A stretch of 64,000 nucleotides of DNA from Jiangella mangrovi (GCF_014204975.1 NZ_JACHMM010000001.1:5022001-5086000); one strand, 5' to 3'; shown: positions 25,787 through 34,956, counted from the first letter of the stretch. Notes: a model not told the origin generated them from the letters alone. Translations and numbers: made by a program.

Positions 25787-26859
25787 CGGACGGATCCGGG
25801 CGCCGTCCGGTCGTCGGCATCGCCGTCACGGCGGCCGCGCGTGCCCGCTACGTCGACGCCGCCACCGTCGAACGACTGGAACGTTTCGCCGACGTGCGCT
25901 GGCTGGAGTACGACGGCCCCGACCGCACCGCCGGCCCGCCGCCGGACGACGCGGAGTCGGTGCGCAGGCTCCGCGAGTTCGTGCCCGGCCTCGACGCGCT
26001 GATCGTCAGCTATGGCTCGCCGCGGGTGACCGGCGAGATCCTGGCGCACGCGGACCGGCTGGTCATGATCGGCGACACCCACGGCGACCGGTTCGCGGCC
26101 CGGGTCGACGTCGAGGTGGCAGGGCGCCGCGGCATCACCGTCGTCGACACCACGAACGCATCGTCGCCGCCGGTCGCCGAGTGGGCGCTGGCGCTGTCGA
26201 TGATCGGGCTGCGCAATGCGGGCGCGCTGTTCCGGAGGCTGGTCGCCGGCGAGCTGCTCTGGCCCGACCGCACGGCGTTCCTCGCCGATCTCGGCTACCT
26301 GAACGGCGAGCTGACCGGCAGGACCGTCGGCGTCATCGCGCTCGGTGTCATCGGGCGCCGGTTGTTGGAGCTGCTCGAACCGTTCCATGTCGACGTGCTC
26401 GCGTACGACCCCGGCGTGCCTGACCAGCTCGCCGACGCCTACGACATCACGTTGACGTCGCTGGACAACGTGCTGAAACGTTCCGACGTCGTGATCAGCC
26501 TGGTGCCGCTGACCGAGCGCAGCCGCGGGCTGATCGGCGAGCGCGAGATCGGGCTCATGCGGCCCGGCACGGTGTTCGTCAACGTGTCGCGCGGCCCGGT
26601 CGTCGACACCGAGGCGCTGATCGCCCGGCTGCGGCACGGCGATCTGATCGCCTGCCTCGACGTGGTGGACCCGGAGCCGCTGCCGGTCGACTCGCCGCTG
26701 CGGTCGCTGCCGAACGTCTTCCTCAGCCCGCACATCGCCGGCGTGACGGCGGCCGCCGAGCCGCGGTTCTTCGGGCTGATGGTCGAGGAGACCGAACGGG
26801 TTCTGGCCGGCGACCGGCCGCGGTTCCCGCTGATCCCCCGCGAGCAGCCACCCACCTAG
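25783..26859 (+). CDS. D-2-hydroxyacid dehydrogenase (NAD-dependent)
   Basis: A 358-residue protein of the D-isomer-specific 2-hydroxyacid dehydrogenase family. The cofactor motif is GVIALGVIGRR, and the substrate-binding and catalytic residues appear as Arg in VNVSRGPVVD, Glu in DPEPLP and His in LSPHIAGV. Such enzymes reduce glyoxylate, hydroxypyruvate or other 2-oxo acids, or run in reverse. It is the last gene of the importer-2 operon, translationally coupled to the amidohydrolase. It may reduce the 2-oxo product of the pathway; the precise substrate is unknown. Confidence 0.9.
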   Translation: MTDGSGRRPVVGIAVTAAARARYVDAATVERLERFADVRWLEYDGPDRTAGPPPDDAESVRRLREFVPGLDALIVSYGSPRVTGEILAHADRLVMIGDTHGDRFAARVDVEVAGRRGITVVDTTNASSPPVAEWALALSMIGLRNAGALFRRLVAGELLWPDRTAFLADLGYLNGELTGRTVGVIALGVIGRRLLELLEPFHVDVLAYDPGVPDQLADAYDITLTSLDNVLKRSDVVISLVPLTERSRGLIGEREIGLMRPGTVFVNVSRGPVVDTEALIARLRHGDLIACLDVVDPEPLPVDSPLRSLPNVFLSPHIAGVTAAAEPRFFGLMVEETERVLAGDRPRFPLIPREQPPT

Positions 26860-26863
26860 GGCG

Positions 26864-27277
26864 TCAGTAGGCGCGGGTGCGAGTCGGCGTGATGCGGACG
26901 ACGGCGGAGTAGCCGGCCAGGAACTCGTCGGCGGTGACGCCGACCAGGTCCATGGTCGCGCGGTACTTGGCGACGTAGCGGGCGGCCTCGTCGCCGGTGA
27001 GCGGCCCGGCCTCGACGACGGCCGCGCCCTCGACGGTCAGCACGCCGCCGCCGTCGCCGTCGGCCCGGTCGATGTCGAGGTGCAGCGAGACGCGCGCGTT
27101 GGCGCCGAGGTTGCGCACCTTCGCGCTGTCCGGCTGCGTGAGGACGAGGAACCGCTCGCCGTCCCAGAGGAAGCCGACCGGCGACGTCTGCGGCTGGCCG
27201 TCAGAGCGCACCGTCGTCAGCCAGATCTCCTCTTCGTCTCGCAGGCGGCGCTGCACTGCTTCCGTCGTCGCGTCCAT
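26864..27277 (-). CDS. PPOX-class (F420/flavin-dependent) oxidoreductase
   Basis: This 137-residue split-beta-barrel protein resembles pyridoxamine-5'-phosphate-oxidase-like, F420-dependent enzymes of actinobacteria. Visible blocks are EEIWLTTVRSDGQPQTSPVGFLWDGERF, TQPDSAKVRNLGANARVSLHLD and TVEGAAVVEAG, in the order typical of the TIGR03618/TIGR03667-like group. These bind F420 or FMN and reduce varied substrates. It converges with the 2-hydroxyacid dehydrogenase gene five bases away. Confidence 0.85.
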   Translation of the reverse strand: MDATTEAVQRRLRDEEEIWLTTVRSDGQPQTSPVGFLWDGERFLVLTQPDSAKVRNLGANARVSLHLDIDRADGDGGGVLTVEGAAVVEAGPLTGDEAARYVAKYRATMDLVGVTADEFLAGYSAVVRITPTRTRAY

Positions 27278-27320
27278 GTCGATCAGCAGCGCCGCCGCGA
27301 GCGGCCCTATTCCGGGGCCG

Positions 27321-28346
27321 TCACACCGGATGCGGGACGACGGCGAACGGACGGCCGGCGCCGGACGCGGCCAGCTCGAAACGTTCCAGCGCGACGGGGC
27401 CGAGCGGGACCTCGTCGCCGAGGGTGCGGTGGAACGGCGTCGACGCGACGGTGCGGACGGCCCGGTCCCACGCGGGCGCCGAGTACGACCGCACGCCGAG
27501 GATCCGCTGCTCGGCCATGATCAGCGGCATCAGGTCGGCGTCGACCCGGCCGGGCAGGTTGCCGATCAGCACGACGGGGCCGCGGTGCACCAGGGCCCGG
27601 GCCTGCTCGAGCACGACGGCACCCGCCCCGGCCGCGTCGAACAGCGCGTCGACGGAGCGCGGGGGCAGCACGTCGGCCGGGGCGGTCTCGCGCGGGTCGA
27701 ACGCCGGGATGCCCAGCGCCCGAGCCTCGGCCACGCGCCCGGGGTTGAGGTCGAAGCCGGCGACGGCGCTCGCCCCGGTGAGCGTCGCGGCCAGGACGAC
27801 GGCGAGCCCGACCGGCCCGAGGCCCCAGACGGCGAACGTTTCACCCGGAGCCAAGCCGGCCTTGGCGACGGCGTGCGTGGCGATGGCGAACGGCTGCAGC
27901 GCGGCGGCCAGGTGCAGGTCGAACCCGTCGTCGAGCACCGTGCAGTTGGCCGCCGGGACGACGGCGTACTCGGCGTAGCCGCCGTCGGTGTGCACGCCGA
28001 TGGTGCGCCGCTTCGTGCACGTGCTCGCGTAGCCGACGACGCAGGACCGGCACCGGCCGCAGCCCAGGATGTTGCGGATCGCGACCCGGGCGCCGTCGGG
28101 CACACCGTCGGCGCCCGTCTCCACCGTCCCGGAGAACTCGTGGCCGAGGATCCGCGGCAGGTCGCGGGTCATGTCCTTCGCCGCGCCGGCCTCGTAGTTG
28201 CGGCTCCAGCGGTACCGGGCGACGTCGGAGCCGCAGACGGCGGCGACGGCGACCCGGACGAGCACCTCCCCGGGGCCGGGCCGTGGCACGGGCACCTCGG
28301 CGAGCTCCAGGCCGGGGCCGGGACGGGTCTTCACCAACGCCTGCAT
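27321..28346 (-). CDS. Zinc-dependent alcohol dehydrogenase (medium-chain)
   Basis: The 341-residue protein belongs to the medium-chain dehydrogenase family. The catalytic-zinc ligands are Cys in AVCGSDVARY and His-Glu in LGHEFSG. The structural-zinc cysteines are in CGRCRSCVVGYASTC, and the cofactor motif is VWGLGPVGLAVV. It resembles sorbitol/galactitol-phosphate or L-threonine dehydrogenases. An ATG at 28344-28346 directly follows a GTG codon; GGAGG precedes both. It is divergent from the TcuA-like gene, and a GntR-type half site lies between them. Confidence 0.9.
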   Translation of the reverse strand: MQALVKTRPGPGLELAEVPVPRPGPGEVLVRVAVAAVCGSDVARYRWSRNYEAGAAKDMTRDLPRILGHEFSGTVETGADGVPDGARVAIRNILGCGRCRSCVVGYASTCTKRRTIGVHTDGGYAEYAVVPAANCTVLDDGFDLHLAAALQPFAIATHAVAKAGLAPGETFAVWGLGPVGLAVVLAATLTGASAVAGFDLNPGRVAEARALGIPAFDPRETAPADVLPPRSVDALFDAAGAGAVVLEQARALVHRGPVVLIGNLPGRVDADLMPLIMAEQRILGVRSYSAPAWDRAVRTVASTPFHRTLGDEVPLGPVALERFELAASGAGRPFAVVPHPV

Positions 28347-28396
28347 CACCGCAGTTCCTCCCTGGCGCGACTGCCGTGGAACCACTAATGTGTCCG

Positions 28397-28406
28397 TTGT
28401 ATACGA
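28397..28406. promoter_or_regulatory. Candidate GntR-type operator between ADH and TcuA-like gene
   Basis: TTGTATACGA contains the palindrome GTATAC and resembles the TTGTATACAA sites of many GntR regulators. Related sequences lie at 34939-34948 and 35053-35062 in front of the transporter and the GntR-containing operon. Confidence 0.5.
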
Positions 28407-28434
28407 AGCACACACTGAGTGTAGGGCAGGGTTC

Positions 28435-29946
28435 ATGGGAACGGTGCGGGACGGTCACCAGGCAGCGGACGTCGTGGTCGTCGGGACGGGCAACGCGGCG
28501 CTGACCGCGGCCCTGTCGGCGGCGAAGGAGGGCCGGCGCACCGTCGTGCTCGAGAAGGCGCCGCACGACCGCATGGGCGGCAACTCCTTCTACACCGCCG
28601 GCGCCTACCGCATCGGCGTCGACTCCGTCGAGACGCTGGCCGACATCCTCGGCGAGGACGGCATGCGCGAGCGCGTCCGGCCGAACACCGACCTGCCGAC
28701 GTACTCCGCGAAGGAGTTCGAGCGCGACCTCGACCGCATCACCGGCGGGCGCACCGACCCCGTCCTGGCGCAGCAGATCATCGACGGGTCGGCCGAGACC
28801 GCCCGCTGGCTGCGCGACCAGGGCGTGCCGTGGACGCTCATGTACGACCGCCAGTCCCACCACGTCGACGGGCGCTGGCAGTTCTGGGGCGGCCTCTTCC
28901 TCGGCGTCGACGGCCAGGGCCCGGTGCTGGTCGACCGGCTCTACCAGGCCTGCCTGCAGGCCGGCGTGACGTTCCGGTTCGAGACCCCCGTCGTCGACCT
29001 CGGCTTCGACGAGCGCCTGCGCCGCGTCGACCACGTCCTCGCCTACGACCTGCGCGAGCAGCAGCCCGTCCGCATCGACGCCCACGCCGTCGTCCTCGGG
29101 TCCGGCGGGTTCGAGGCCAACCCGCGGCTGCGCGCCGCCTACCTCGGCCCCGGCTGGGACCTCGCGCACGTGCGCGGCACCCCGTTCAACACCGGCGAGC
29201 TGCTCGAGACCGCCGTCACCTCGTGGGCCGGCTCGGCCGGCGAGTGGAGCGGCGCGCACGCCACCGCCTGGGACGCCTCGACCAACCCGCACGCCGGCGA
29301 CCCCGAGCTCAGCAACCGGGCCACCAAGCAGGGCTACTGGCTGGGCATCGTCGTCAACCTGCACGGCGAGCGCTTCCTCGACGAGGGGGCAGACTTCCGC
29401 AACTTCACCTACGCCAAGTACGGCCGCGAGATTCTCGCCCAGCCGTCGCGCCGCGCGTTCCAGGTCTTCGACAGCCAGACCATCGGCCTCGTCGACCCGG
29501 CCGAGTACGACCCCGCCGTCGCGCCGCGCGTCATGGCCGACACCATCGAGGAGCTCGCCAACGGTGCCGGCATCGACGCGCCGAGCCTGCGCCGCACCGT
29601 CGACCGTTTCAACGCCGCCGCCTCGGACGCCCCGTTCGACCCCACGTCGCGCGACGGCAAGGCCGCGGCCGACCTGTGGCCGCCGAAGAGCAACTGGGCG
29701 GTCCCTCTCGAGCAGCCGCCGTTCTACGCCTTCGAGGTCACCTGCGGCATCACGTTCACCTTCGGCGGCCTGCGGGTCGACGGCGAGGCGGGGGTGATCG
29801 GACGGACGGGGCAGCGGATCGCCGGACTCTACGCCGCCGGCGAGACCGTCGGCGGCATCTTCTACGGCAACTACCCGGGCGGCTCCGGCCTCTCGGCGGG
29901 CGCGGTGTTGGGCCGCCGCGCGGGGCTGGCCGCCGCCTCCGAGTAG
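28435..29946 (+). CDS. FAD-dependent tricarballylate dehydrogenase (TcuA)-like protein
   Basis: The 503-residue flavoprotein starts with VVVVGTGNAALTAALSAAKEGRRTVVLEKAP (FAD site) and the GGNSFYTAGAYR block. It ends with FGGLRVDGEAGVI, GLYAAGETVGGIFYGNYPGGSGLSAG, typical of the fumarate-reductase/TcuA branch. TcuA oxidises tricarballylate to cis-aconitate and usually needs the electron-transfer protein TcuB, for which no gene is seen here. A tripartite tricarboxylate transporter encoded 6 kb away fits an acid substrate. A different tricarboxylate or unsaturated acid is equally possible. The ATG is preceded by GTAGGG. Confidence 0.85.
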   Translation: MGTVRDGHQAADVVVVGTGNAALTAALSAAKEGRRTVVLEKAPHDRMGGNSFYTAGAYRIGVDSVETLADILGEDGMRERVRPNTDLPTYSAKEFERDLDRITGGRTDPVLAQQIIDGSAETARWLRDQGVPWTLMYDRQSHHVDGRWQFWGGLFLGVDGQGPVLVDRLYQACLQAGVTFRFETPVVDLGFDERLRRVDHVLAYDLREQQPVRIDAHAVVLGSGGFEANPRLRAAYLGPGWDLAHVRGTPFNTGELLETAVTSWAGSAGEWSGAHATAWDASTNPHAGDPELSNRATKQGYWLGIVVNLHGERFLDEGADFRNFTYAKYGREILAQPSRRAFQVFDSQTIGLVDPAEYDPAVAPRVMADTIEELANGAGIDAPSLRRTVDRFNAAASDAPFDPTSRDGKAAADLWPPKSNWAVPLEQPPFYAFEVTCGITFTFGGLRVDGEAGVIGRTGQRIAGLYAAGETVGGIFYGNYPGGSGLSAGAVLGRRAGLAAASE

Positions 29947-29973
29947 CCCGCCTCTCGGGGCGGCGCCTGCGGG

Positions 29974-31191
29974 TCAGGCGAGGAGGGTGTCGTCGTAGGG
30001 GTGGACGGTCAGGAGCTCGGCGCCCGACGAGGAGACGGCGACGACGTCCTCGAGCCGCACGCCGGCTCCACCAGGGACGCCCTCGACCAGCACCGTCGGC
30101 ACGATCGCCAGCATCATGCCCTCCTCGAGCACCAGTTTCGGGGTGGGCCGGCCGGGCGGCGCGATGTACGGGGACTCCGCGTAGCCGACGCCGATGCCGT
30201 GCGCGATGATCATCTTCTGCAGGTTGCCGCCGAACCGGTGACCACCGAGCACCTCACCCGCCACCGCCTGCAGGTCCTCCCCCGTGACCCCCGGCCGGAC
30301 GGCGGAGATCAACGCGGAATGCAGCGTGTGCACCAGCCGGTATACCTCGCGCTGCGTCTCGTTCGGCGTGCCGACGACGACGGTGCGGGTCTCTTCGGAG
30401 AACATCCCGTTGAAGCAGGCGCCGATGTCCATGAAGACGAGGTCGCCGTAGCGGATCATCTGGTCGCCGGCGAAGCGCTGCATCGGCGCGGTGTTGTCGC
30501 CCGTGCACACGATGAGGTTGCACTGCGGCACCTCGGCGTTGTGCGTGTAGAACTCGTGCATCACCTCGGCCAGCACGTCGCACTCGCGCACGCCCGGCGC
30601 CAGCGTGGCGACCGCCCGCCGCATGGCGGAGTCGACGATGGCCGACGCGTGCCGCATGAGGACCACCTCGCCCGGCGACTTCACCATGCGGGCCTGGTTG
30701 AGCAGACCGTTGGCATCGACCAGCGTCGATCCGGCGGCGACGCCCTCGATCAGCGCGCCCAGGTTCGCCAGGCTGGCCGGCGTCCCGATGTCGGTCCCGA
30801 CCCGCCCGGACGTGAACCCGAGCTGCCGCAGCGCGTCGCCGATCGGCGCAAGCCCCGCCGCTCCGCCGCCCTCCAGCACGACGCCGGTCGGGAACTCGCG
30901 GATGTCGGCGGGGTCCATCCAGTGCATGGTGGCGCGACGGTGCGGGGTGTCGTCCTGGTGCACGAACACGACGGCGCCGGGGTCGTCCGCCGTCACGACG
31001 ACGGCCTGGCGGACCTGGAAGTTCGGCGCGTACAGCGGCCGCAGCCCGGCGGCGAAGCGGACGTTCGCGTTCTCGAACAGCACCAGCGCGTCGACGCCGG
31101 CGGCCGCCATCGCGGCCGACAGCCGGGCCCGTCGCGTCCGCCGGATCTCGTCGTAGTCGACGTCGCGGCGCCAGTCGGCCACCAGGGGCAT
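29974..31191 (-). CDS. M24-family (creatinase/prolidase-like) hydrolase
   Basis: This 405-residue protein has the two-domain pita-bread architecture: an N-terminal creatinase-like domain (VDALVLFENANVRFAAGL) and the catalytic domain. Metal-ligand positions are Asp in VFMDIGACFNG, the next acidic position as FSEETRT, His in IIAHGIGVGYAE, Glu in LEEGMMLAI and Glu in VRLEDVV. The usual Asp in S-D-x-T-R-T is Glu here. Family members cleave Xaa-Pro peptides, creatine or ectoine-type amides. It is the last gene of a GntR-containing operon, so a catabolic amidase-like role is more likely than peptide turnover. Confidence 0.87.
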   Translation of the reverse strand: MPLVADWRRDVDYDEIRRTRRARLSAAMAAAGVDALVLFENANVRFAAGLRPLYAPNFQVRQAVVVTADDPGAVVFVHQDDTPHRRATMHWMDPADIREFPTGVVLEGGGAAGLAPIGDALRQLGFTSGRVGTDIGTPASLANLGALIEGVAAGSTLVDANGLLNQARMVKSPGEVVLMRHASAIVDSAMRRAVATLAPGVRECDVLAEVMHEFYTHNAEVPQCNLIVCTGDNTAPMQRFAGDQMIRYGDLVFMDIGACFNGMFSEETRTVVVGTPNETQREVYRLVHTLHSALISAVRPGVTGEDLQAVAGEVLGGHRFGGNLQKMIIAHGIGVGYAESPYIAPPGRPTPKLVLEEGMMLAIVPTVLVEGVPGGAGVRLEDVVAVSSSGAELLTVHPYDDTLLA

Positions 31192-31209
31192 GGGATCTCC
31201 TCGATCCGG

Positions 31210-31935
31210 TCAGTCGTCCAGAGTCGCGATGCGCACGTCGCGCGAGCGGTTCATGTGCGCCCGGGCCAGCCGCGCGCTCGCCTCGGCGTCTCGCGAGCGC
31301 AGCGCCGCCAGCAGCGCGTCGTGCTCCTCGACCGCCTCGCGCCACCGGTCGCCGTGCGCGAACGTCGTGCCGGGGAAGCGGCGGACGCGGTCGTGGACGG
31401 CGACGAGCATCTGCAGCAGGAAGCCGTTGCCCGACGCCGTCGCCAGCTGCTCGTGGAACTCGAGGTTGAGCCGGGCCATGGTGACGAAGTCGCCCTGCTC
31501 GCCGGCCTCGCGCATCTGCTGGTTGGTCCACTCCAGGCCACTCAGCGCGGGCGGCTCGATGCGGGTGGCGGCCAGCTCCGCCGACAGGCCGTCGATGGCG
31601 CCGCGAACCTCGTAGATCTCGACGATCTCGCGCGGGCTGATCTCGGTGACGTACGCGGTGCGGCCGGAGCTGCGCTCGGCCAGCCCCTCGGCCTCGAGCC
31701 GCAGGATCGCCTCGCGGACCGGGGTGCGGCTGATGCCGAAGCCGCCGGCGAGGTCCTCTTCGGCCAGCCGGGTGCCGGGGCCGAGGACCTGCGTGAGGAT
31801 CGCCTCGCGCAGCGTCTTGTGGACGCTCTCGGACGTCGCCAGGGACCGGCCCTGCCGCCGCCACAGATCGGTGAGGGCGCGCGACGCGAACGGGGACGCC
31901 GCCTCCGCCTGGCCGGTGCCGTCCTGCATGGTCAT
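31210..31935 (-). CDS. GntR-family regulator, FadR/FCD subfamily
   Basis: This 241-residue protein has an N-terminal winged helix (VHKTLREAILTQVLGPGTRLAEEDLAGGFGISRTPVREAILRLEAEGL) and a helical FCD effector domain. Its metal-binding acid/His residues appear in NLEFHEQLA and AVEEHDALL. FCD regulators usually sense carboxylic acids, which suits the neighbouring tricarboxylate transporter. The ATG at 31933-31935 is chosen because GGAG lies upstream; an upstream start would add 18 residues. It probably binds the TTGTAT-type sites near 28.4 and 35 kb. Confidence 0.9.
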   Translation of the reverse strand: MTMQDGTGQAEAASPFASRALTDLWRRQGRSLATSESVHKTLREAILTQVLGPGTRLAEEDLAGGFGISRTPVREAILRLEAEGLAERSSGRTAYVTEISPREIVEIYEVRGAIDGLSAELAATRIEPPALSGLEWTNQQMREAGEQGDFVTMARLNLEFHEQLATASGNGFLLQMLVAVHDRVRRFPGTTFAHGDRWREAVEEHDALLAALRSRDAEASARLARAHMNRSRDVRIATLDD

Positions 31936-32019
31936 GTCCGCCACTCCGTCCCTGCCGGCGGCCCGGGCCGGCCGATCGACTCGAAGCATGAATCACACCA
32001 CGCCCCCCGGACCCGAACG

Positions 32020-33045
32020 TCACGCATCGCCCGTACCCCCTGCGTCGCCCGCCAGCGCGCACGCCGGATGCGCCAGCACCGACGGGTCGGCCAGGTGTCG
32101 CGGGGCCCGTCCGGCCAGCCCGTCGAGGACGGCGCGGACCACCTCGTCGCGCAGCTGCCGCCCGGACCGCCGGCCCTTCGCCGCGGTGTGCCCGGTCAGG
32201 ACGATGCCCGGCTCCTTCAGCAGCGGGTCGCCCGCGGCCAGCGGCTCGCGCGCGGTGACGTCGAGGGCGGCGACGGCGACCCGCCCGGCCCGCACGGCCT
32301 CGACCAGGGCGGCCTCGTCGACCAGCTCGCCGCGGGCGGTGTTGACGACGACGGCGCCCGGCTGCAGCAGCGCGAGCCGCTCGGCCGAGACCAGCCCGCG
32401 GGTCGCGTCGGTCAGCGGCGCGTGCAGCGTGACGGCGTGGCTGGCGGCGAACAGCTCGTCCAGCTCGACCAGCTCGACGCCCAGCTCTTCGGCGGCCGAC
32501 GGCGACCCGTACGGGTCCGCGGCCACGACCCGCCGCACCAACGGCGCCAGCTTGCGCGCCGCGGCCTGCCCGATGCGGCCGAACCCGACGACACCGACGA
32601 CGAGGTCGGCGAAGCGGCGGGCCGTCCCGACGGCGGCACCGGCGGCCGGGGTGTCGCCGTCGCGCACGGCGTCGACCGCGGCGAACAGCCGGCGCTCGGC
32701 CGCCAGCAGCAGCGCGACGGCGTGGTCGGAGACCTCCTCGACGCTGGCGTCGGGCACGTAGGCGACCGGCAGCCCCCGCCCGGTGGCCGCCGCGACGTCG
32801 ACGTTGTCGACCCCGATGCCGCGCCGGACCAGCAGCGTCGTCCGGGTCAGCGCCTCGACCACGCGCGCCGTCACCGGCTCGACCGCGCCGAGCACCAGCA
32901 CGTCGGCCCGGCCGCCGGCGTCGATCAGCTGCTCCTCGGTCCACAGCGGCTCGACGACGAGCTCGGCTCCGGTCTCCGCGGCGATCCGCTGCTCCGGCTC
33001 GCCCAGGGCGCCGAGCCGCTCGCTGAAGACGACGACGGCGTTCAT
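32020..33045 (-). CDS. D-2-hydroxyacid dehydrogenase (NAD-dependent), second copy
   Basis: The 341-residue protein has the NAD motif VGVVGFGRIGQAAA. The catalytic set is Arg in VVNTARGELVD, Glu in AREPLAAG and His in LTGHTAAKG, with RRGIGVDNVDVAAA in the substrate domain. It is related in family, but not closely, to the enzyme at 25783. The closest type is phosphoglycerate-dehydrogenase/hydroxypyruvate-reductase-like. The ATG overlaps the stop of the FAH-family gene (ATGA), so the two are coupled. Confidence 0.9.
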   Translation of the reverse strand: MNAVVVFSERLGALGEPEQRIAAETGAELVVEPLWTEEQLIDAGGRADVLVLGAVEPVTARVVEALTRTTLLVRRGIGVDNVDVAAATGRGLPVAYVPDASVEEVSDHAVALLLAAERRLFAAVDAVRDGDTPAAGAAVGTARRFADLVVGVVGFGRIGQAAARKLAPLVRRVVAADPYGSPSAAEELGVELVELDELFAASHAVTLHAPLTDATRGLVSAERLALLQPGAVVVNTARGELVDEAALVEAVRAGRVAVAALDVTAREPLAAGDPLLKEPGIVLTGHTAAKGRRSGRQLRDEVVRAVLDGLAGRAPRHLADPSVLAHPACALAGDAGGTGDA

Positions 33046-33911
33046 GCGCGGACGCCCACGGCAGCGCGGACCGGCAGCCGCAACGGCGGCAGCCCTGTGA
33101 CGCTCACCGACACCTCGTCGCCGTCGTGCAGCGGCCCCACCCCGGCGGGCGTGCCGGTGAGGATGACGTCGCCGGGGCGCAGATCGACGACGGCCGATGC
33201 CATGGCGACCAGCTCGGGGATGTCGCAGATCAGCTGGTCGAGCGTGCCGTGCTGGCGCGGCTCGCCGTTGAGCGTCAGCGCTACTTCCACCTCGGACAAG
33301 GCGCTGACCTGCGACAACGGCAGCAGCGCCGGCCCGAGCGGGGTGAAGGTACGGTACGACTTGCGCAGCGACCGCTCCTCGCGCTTCCCCTCCTCGAGCC
33401 GCAGCGTGATGTCCAGCGCCGCCGTCAGCCCGGCGACGTGCTCGAGCGCGCGCTCCGCGGGGATCGACCCGCCGCCGCGGCCGATGACGACGGCGACCTC
33501 GCCCTCGTAGTGGCTCTCGCGGCCGGGCAGCGCGGGCAGCTCGATGGCGTCGTCGGGCCCGCAGACGCTGCCGACCGCCTTGACGAACAGGCCGAGCTCG
33601 CGCGTCGTCGCGTCGCCCGACGGGCTGCGCGCGCCCAGCTCGCCCTTGTGGGCGTAGTAGTTGACCGGCGCGCCGAACACCTGCACCGGGGCGGGCGACG
33701 GCGGCAGCCTGCGGCCCGGCTCGACCGGCGGCAGCTCGCCCGCGTCGATCAGACGGCGCAGCTCCTCGGCACGTGCCGCGGCCGCGACCACCCGGCCCGT
33801 GGTGTCGCCGTCGCCGCCGGGGTCGAACCAGCCCAGCTCGTCGTTCCCGACGGCGACTCGGCCGCCGTCGGGCCTGTCGAACACGACGACCAGCAGCGGC
33901 GCCGTCGTCAC
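33042..33911 (-). CDS. Fumarylacetoacetate hydrolase (FAH)-family protein
   Basis: The 289-residue protein has the FAH metal-binding core: Glu residues in ESHYEGEVAVVIG and the later Asp in AALDITLR. The blocks KSYRTFTPLGPALLP and DVILTGTPAGVGPLHDGD are typical. Members hydrolyse acylpyruvates, decarboxylate oxaloacetate or hydrate dienoates in carboxylic-acid and aromatic catabolism. It starts at GTG overlapping the stop of the luciferase-like gene. The operon context suggests a cleavage or decarboxylation step on an imported carboxylate. Confidence 0.9.
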   Translation of the reverse strand: MTTAPLLVVVFDRPDGGRVAVGNDELGWFDPGGDGDTTGRVVAAAARAEELRRLIDAGELPPVEPGRRLPPSPAPVQVFGAPVNYYAHKGELGARSPSGDATTRELGLFVKAVGSVCGPDDAIELPALPGRESHYEGEVAVVIGRGGGSIPAERALEHVAGLTAALDITLRLEEGKREERSLRKSYRTFTPLGPALLPLSQVSALSEVEVALTLNGEPRQHGTLDQLICDIPELVAMASAVVDLRPGDVILTGTPAGVGPLHDGDEVSVSVTGLPPLRLPVRAAVGVRA

Positions 33912-34903
33912 CGGAACCGCCCCATGACGTCCTCGCCGAGCCGGCGCAGCGTCGCACGCGTCAGCTCGTGGTCGTCGATCGGGACGACGGCCAGGCTGAT
34001 GTGCTCGAGGCCCTGCTTGGCGTACTCGCCGATGGCGTCGGCGACGGTGTCGGCGCTGCCGGCCAGCGCGATGGCGCGGTCGCGGAAGTCGTCGACGGTG
34101 TAGTCGGCCCAGTCGGCGCGGCGGCGCAGGATGGAGAGCGCGGCCTCGACGCGCGCGGGGTCGTCGTCGACGACGGTGTAGAACAGCGCGCCGCCGGTAA
34201 CGTGCCGGCCGTCGGTGACCCGCGACCGGATGGAGCGCAGCGCGTCGCCGAACACCGCGGGCGTGATGCCCTTGCCCTGCGGCGCTGCCGGGCTCCAGCC
34301 GTCGGCCAGCTCGGCGACGAGGTCGAGGATGCGCGCCGACGCGCCGCCCAGCCAGATGGGCGGGCGCTCCTGCACTGGCTTCGGGAAGAACGGGACCTCG
34401 TCGAGCAGGTAGTGCTCGCCGCGGTAGCTGGCCGGGCCGTCGGTCTCCCAGAGCGCGCGGATGACCTCGATGCCCTCGCGCAGCCGGGTGATGCGGTCGT
34501 CCAGGGTTGGGAACTCGAACCCGTAGGAGGCGTACTCGACGCGCTGGTGGCCGGCGCCGAGCTGGAGCAGCAGCCGGCCGCCGGAGACCTGGTCGAGCGT
34601 CGCGGCGGCGCGGGCGACCAGCGCCGGGTGCCGCAGCCCGATGGGCGTCACCTGCGGGCCGACCTTCACCCGGTGCGTCGCCTGCGCGATGGCGGCGAGC
34701 GCGACCCAGGCGTCGAGGAAGTAGGGCTGGTCGGCCGGGGCGTTGGTGTAGCCGGACAGCCGCGAGCCGGGCAGCAGCAGGTGGTCGATGACGTAGACGC
34801 CGTCGAAACCGACCTCCTCGGCGAACACCGCGAGGTCGACCAGGTCGCGGAAGTCCGTGCCCGGATGCTGCCCGTGAATGCTGAGCTTGAACGCGAACTC
34901 CAC
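33908..34903 (-). CDS. Luciferase-like (LLM) F420/FMN-dependent oxidoreductase
   Basis: A 331-residue TIM-barrel flavin/deazaflavin oxidoreductase. Typical blocks are the N-terminal FAFKLSIHGQ, LAVFAEEVGFDGVYVIDHLLLPG, VKVGPQVTPIGLRHPALVARAAATLDQVSGGRLLLQLGAG and PIWLGGASARILDLVAELADGW. In actinobacteria this family often uses F420. It is the first gene of a five-gene minus-strand operon (LLM, FAH, hydroxyacid dehydrogenase, GntR, M24), divergent from the tripartite transporter operon. It may oxidise or mono-oxygenate the imported compound. Confidence 0.9.
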   Translation of the reverse strand: MEFAFKLSIHGQHPGTDFRDLVDLAVFAEEVGFDGVYVIDHLLLPGSRLSGYTNAPADQPYFLDAWVALAAIAQATHRVKVGPQVTPIGLRHPALVARAAATLDQVSGGRLLLQLGAGHQRVEYASYGFEFPTLDDRITRLREGIEVIRALWETDGPASYRGEHYLLDEVPFFPKPVQERPPIWLGGASARILDLVAELADGWSPAAPQGKGITPAVFGDALRSIRSRVTDGRHVTGGALFYTVVDDDPARVEAALSILRRRADWADYTVDDFRDRAIALAGSADTVADAIGEYAKQGLEHISLAVVPIDDHELTRATLRRLGEDVMGRFR

Positions 34904-34938
34904 CTGGTCTCCTCCGGCGCGAACACGACGTGTGTGCT

Positions 34939-34956
34939 TTGTATGCAGCGTATTCC
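34939..34956. promoter_or_regulatory. Candidate GntR-type site in the divergent promoter region (minus-strand side)
   Basis: TTGTATGCAG is followed by CGTATTCC. The TTGTATGCAG decamer is repeated exactly at 35053, 105 bases away before the oppositely oriented transporter operon. Each copy lies close to one of the two divergent genes. Confidence 0.5.
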
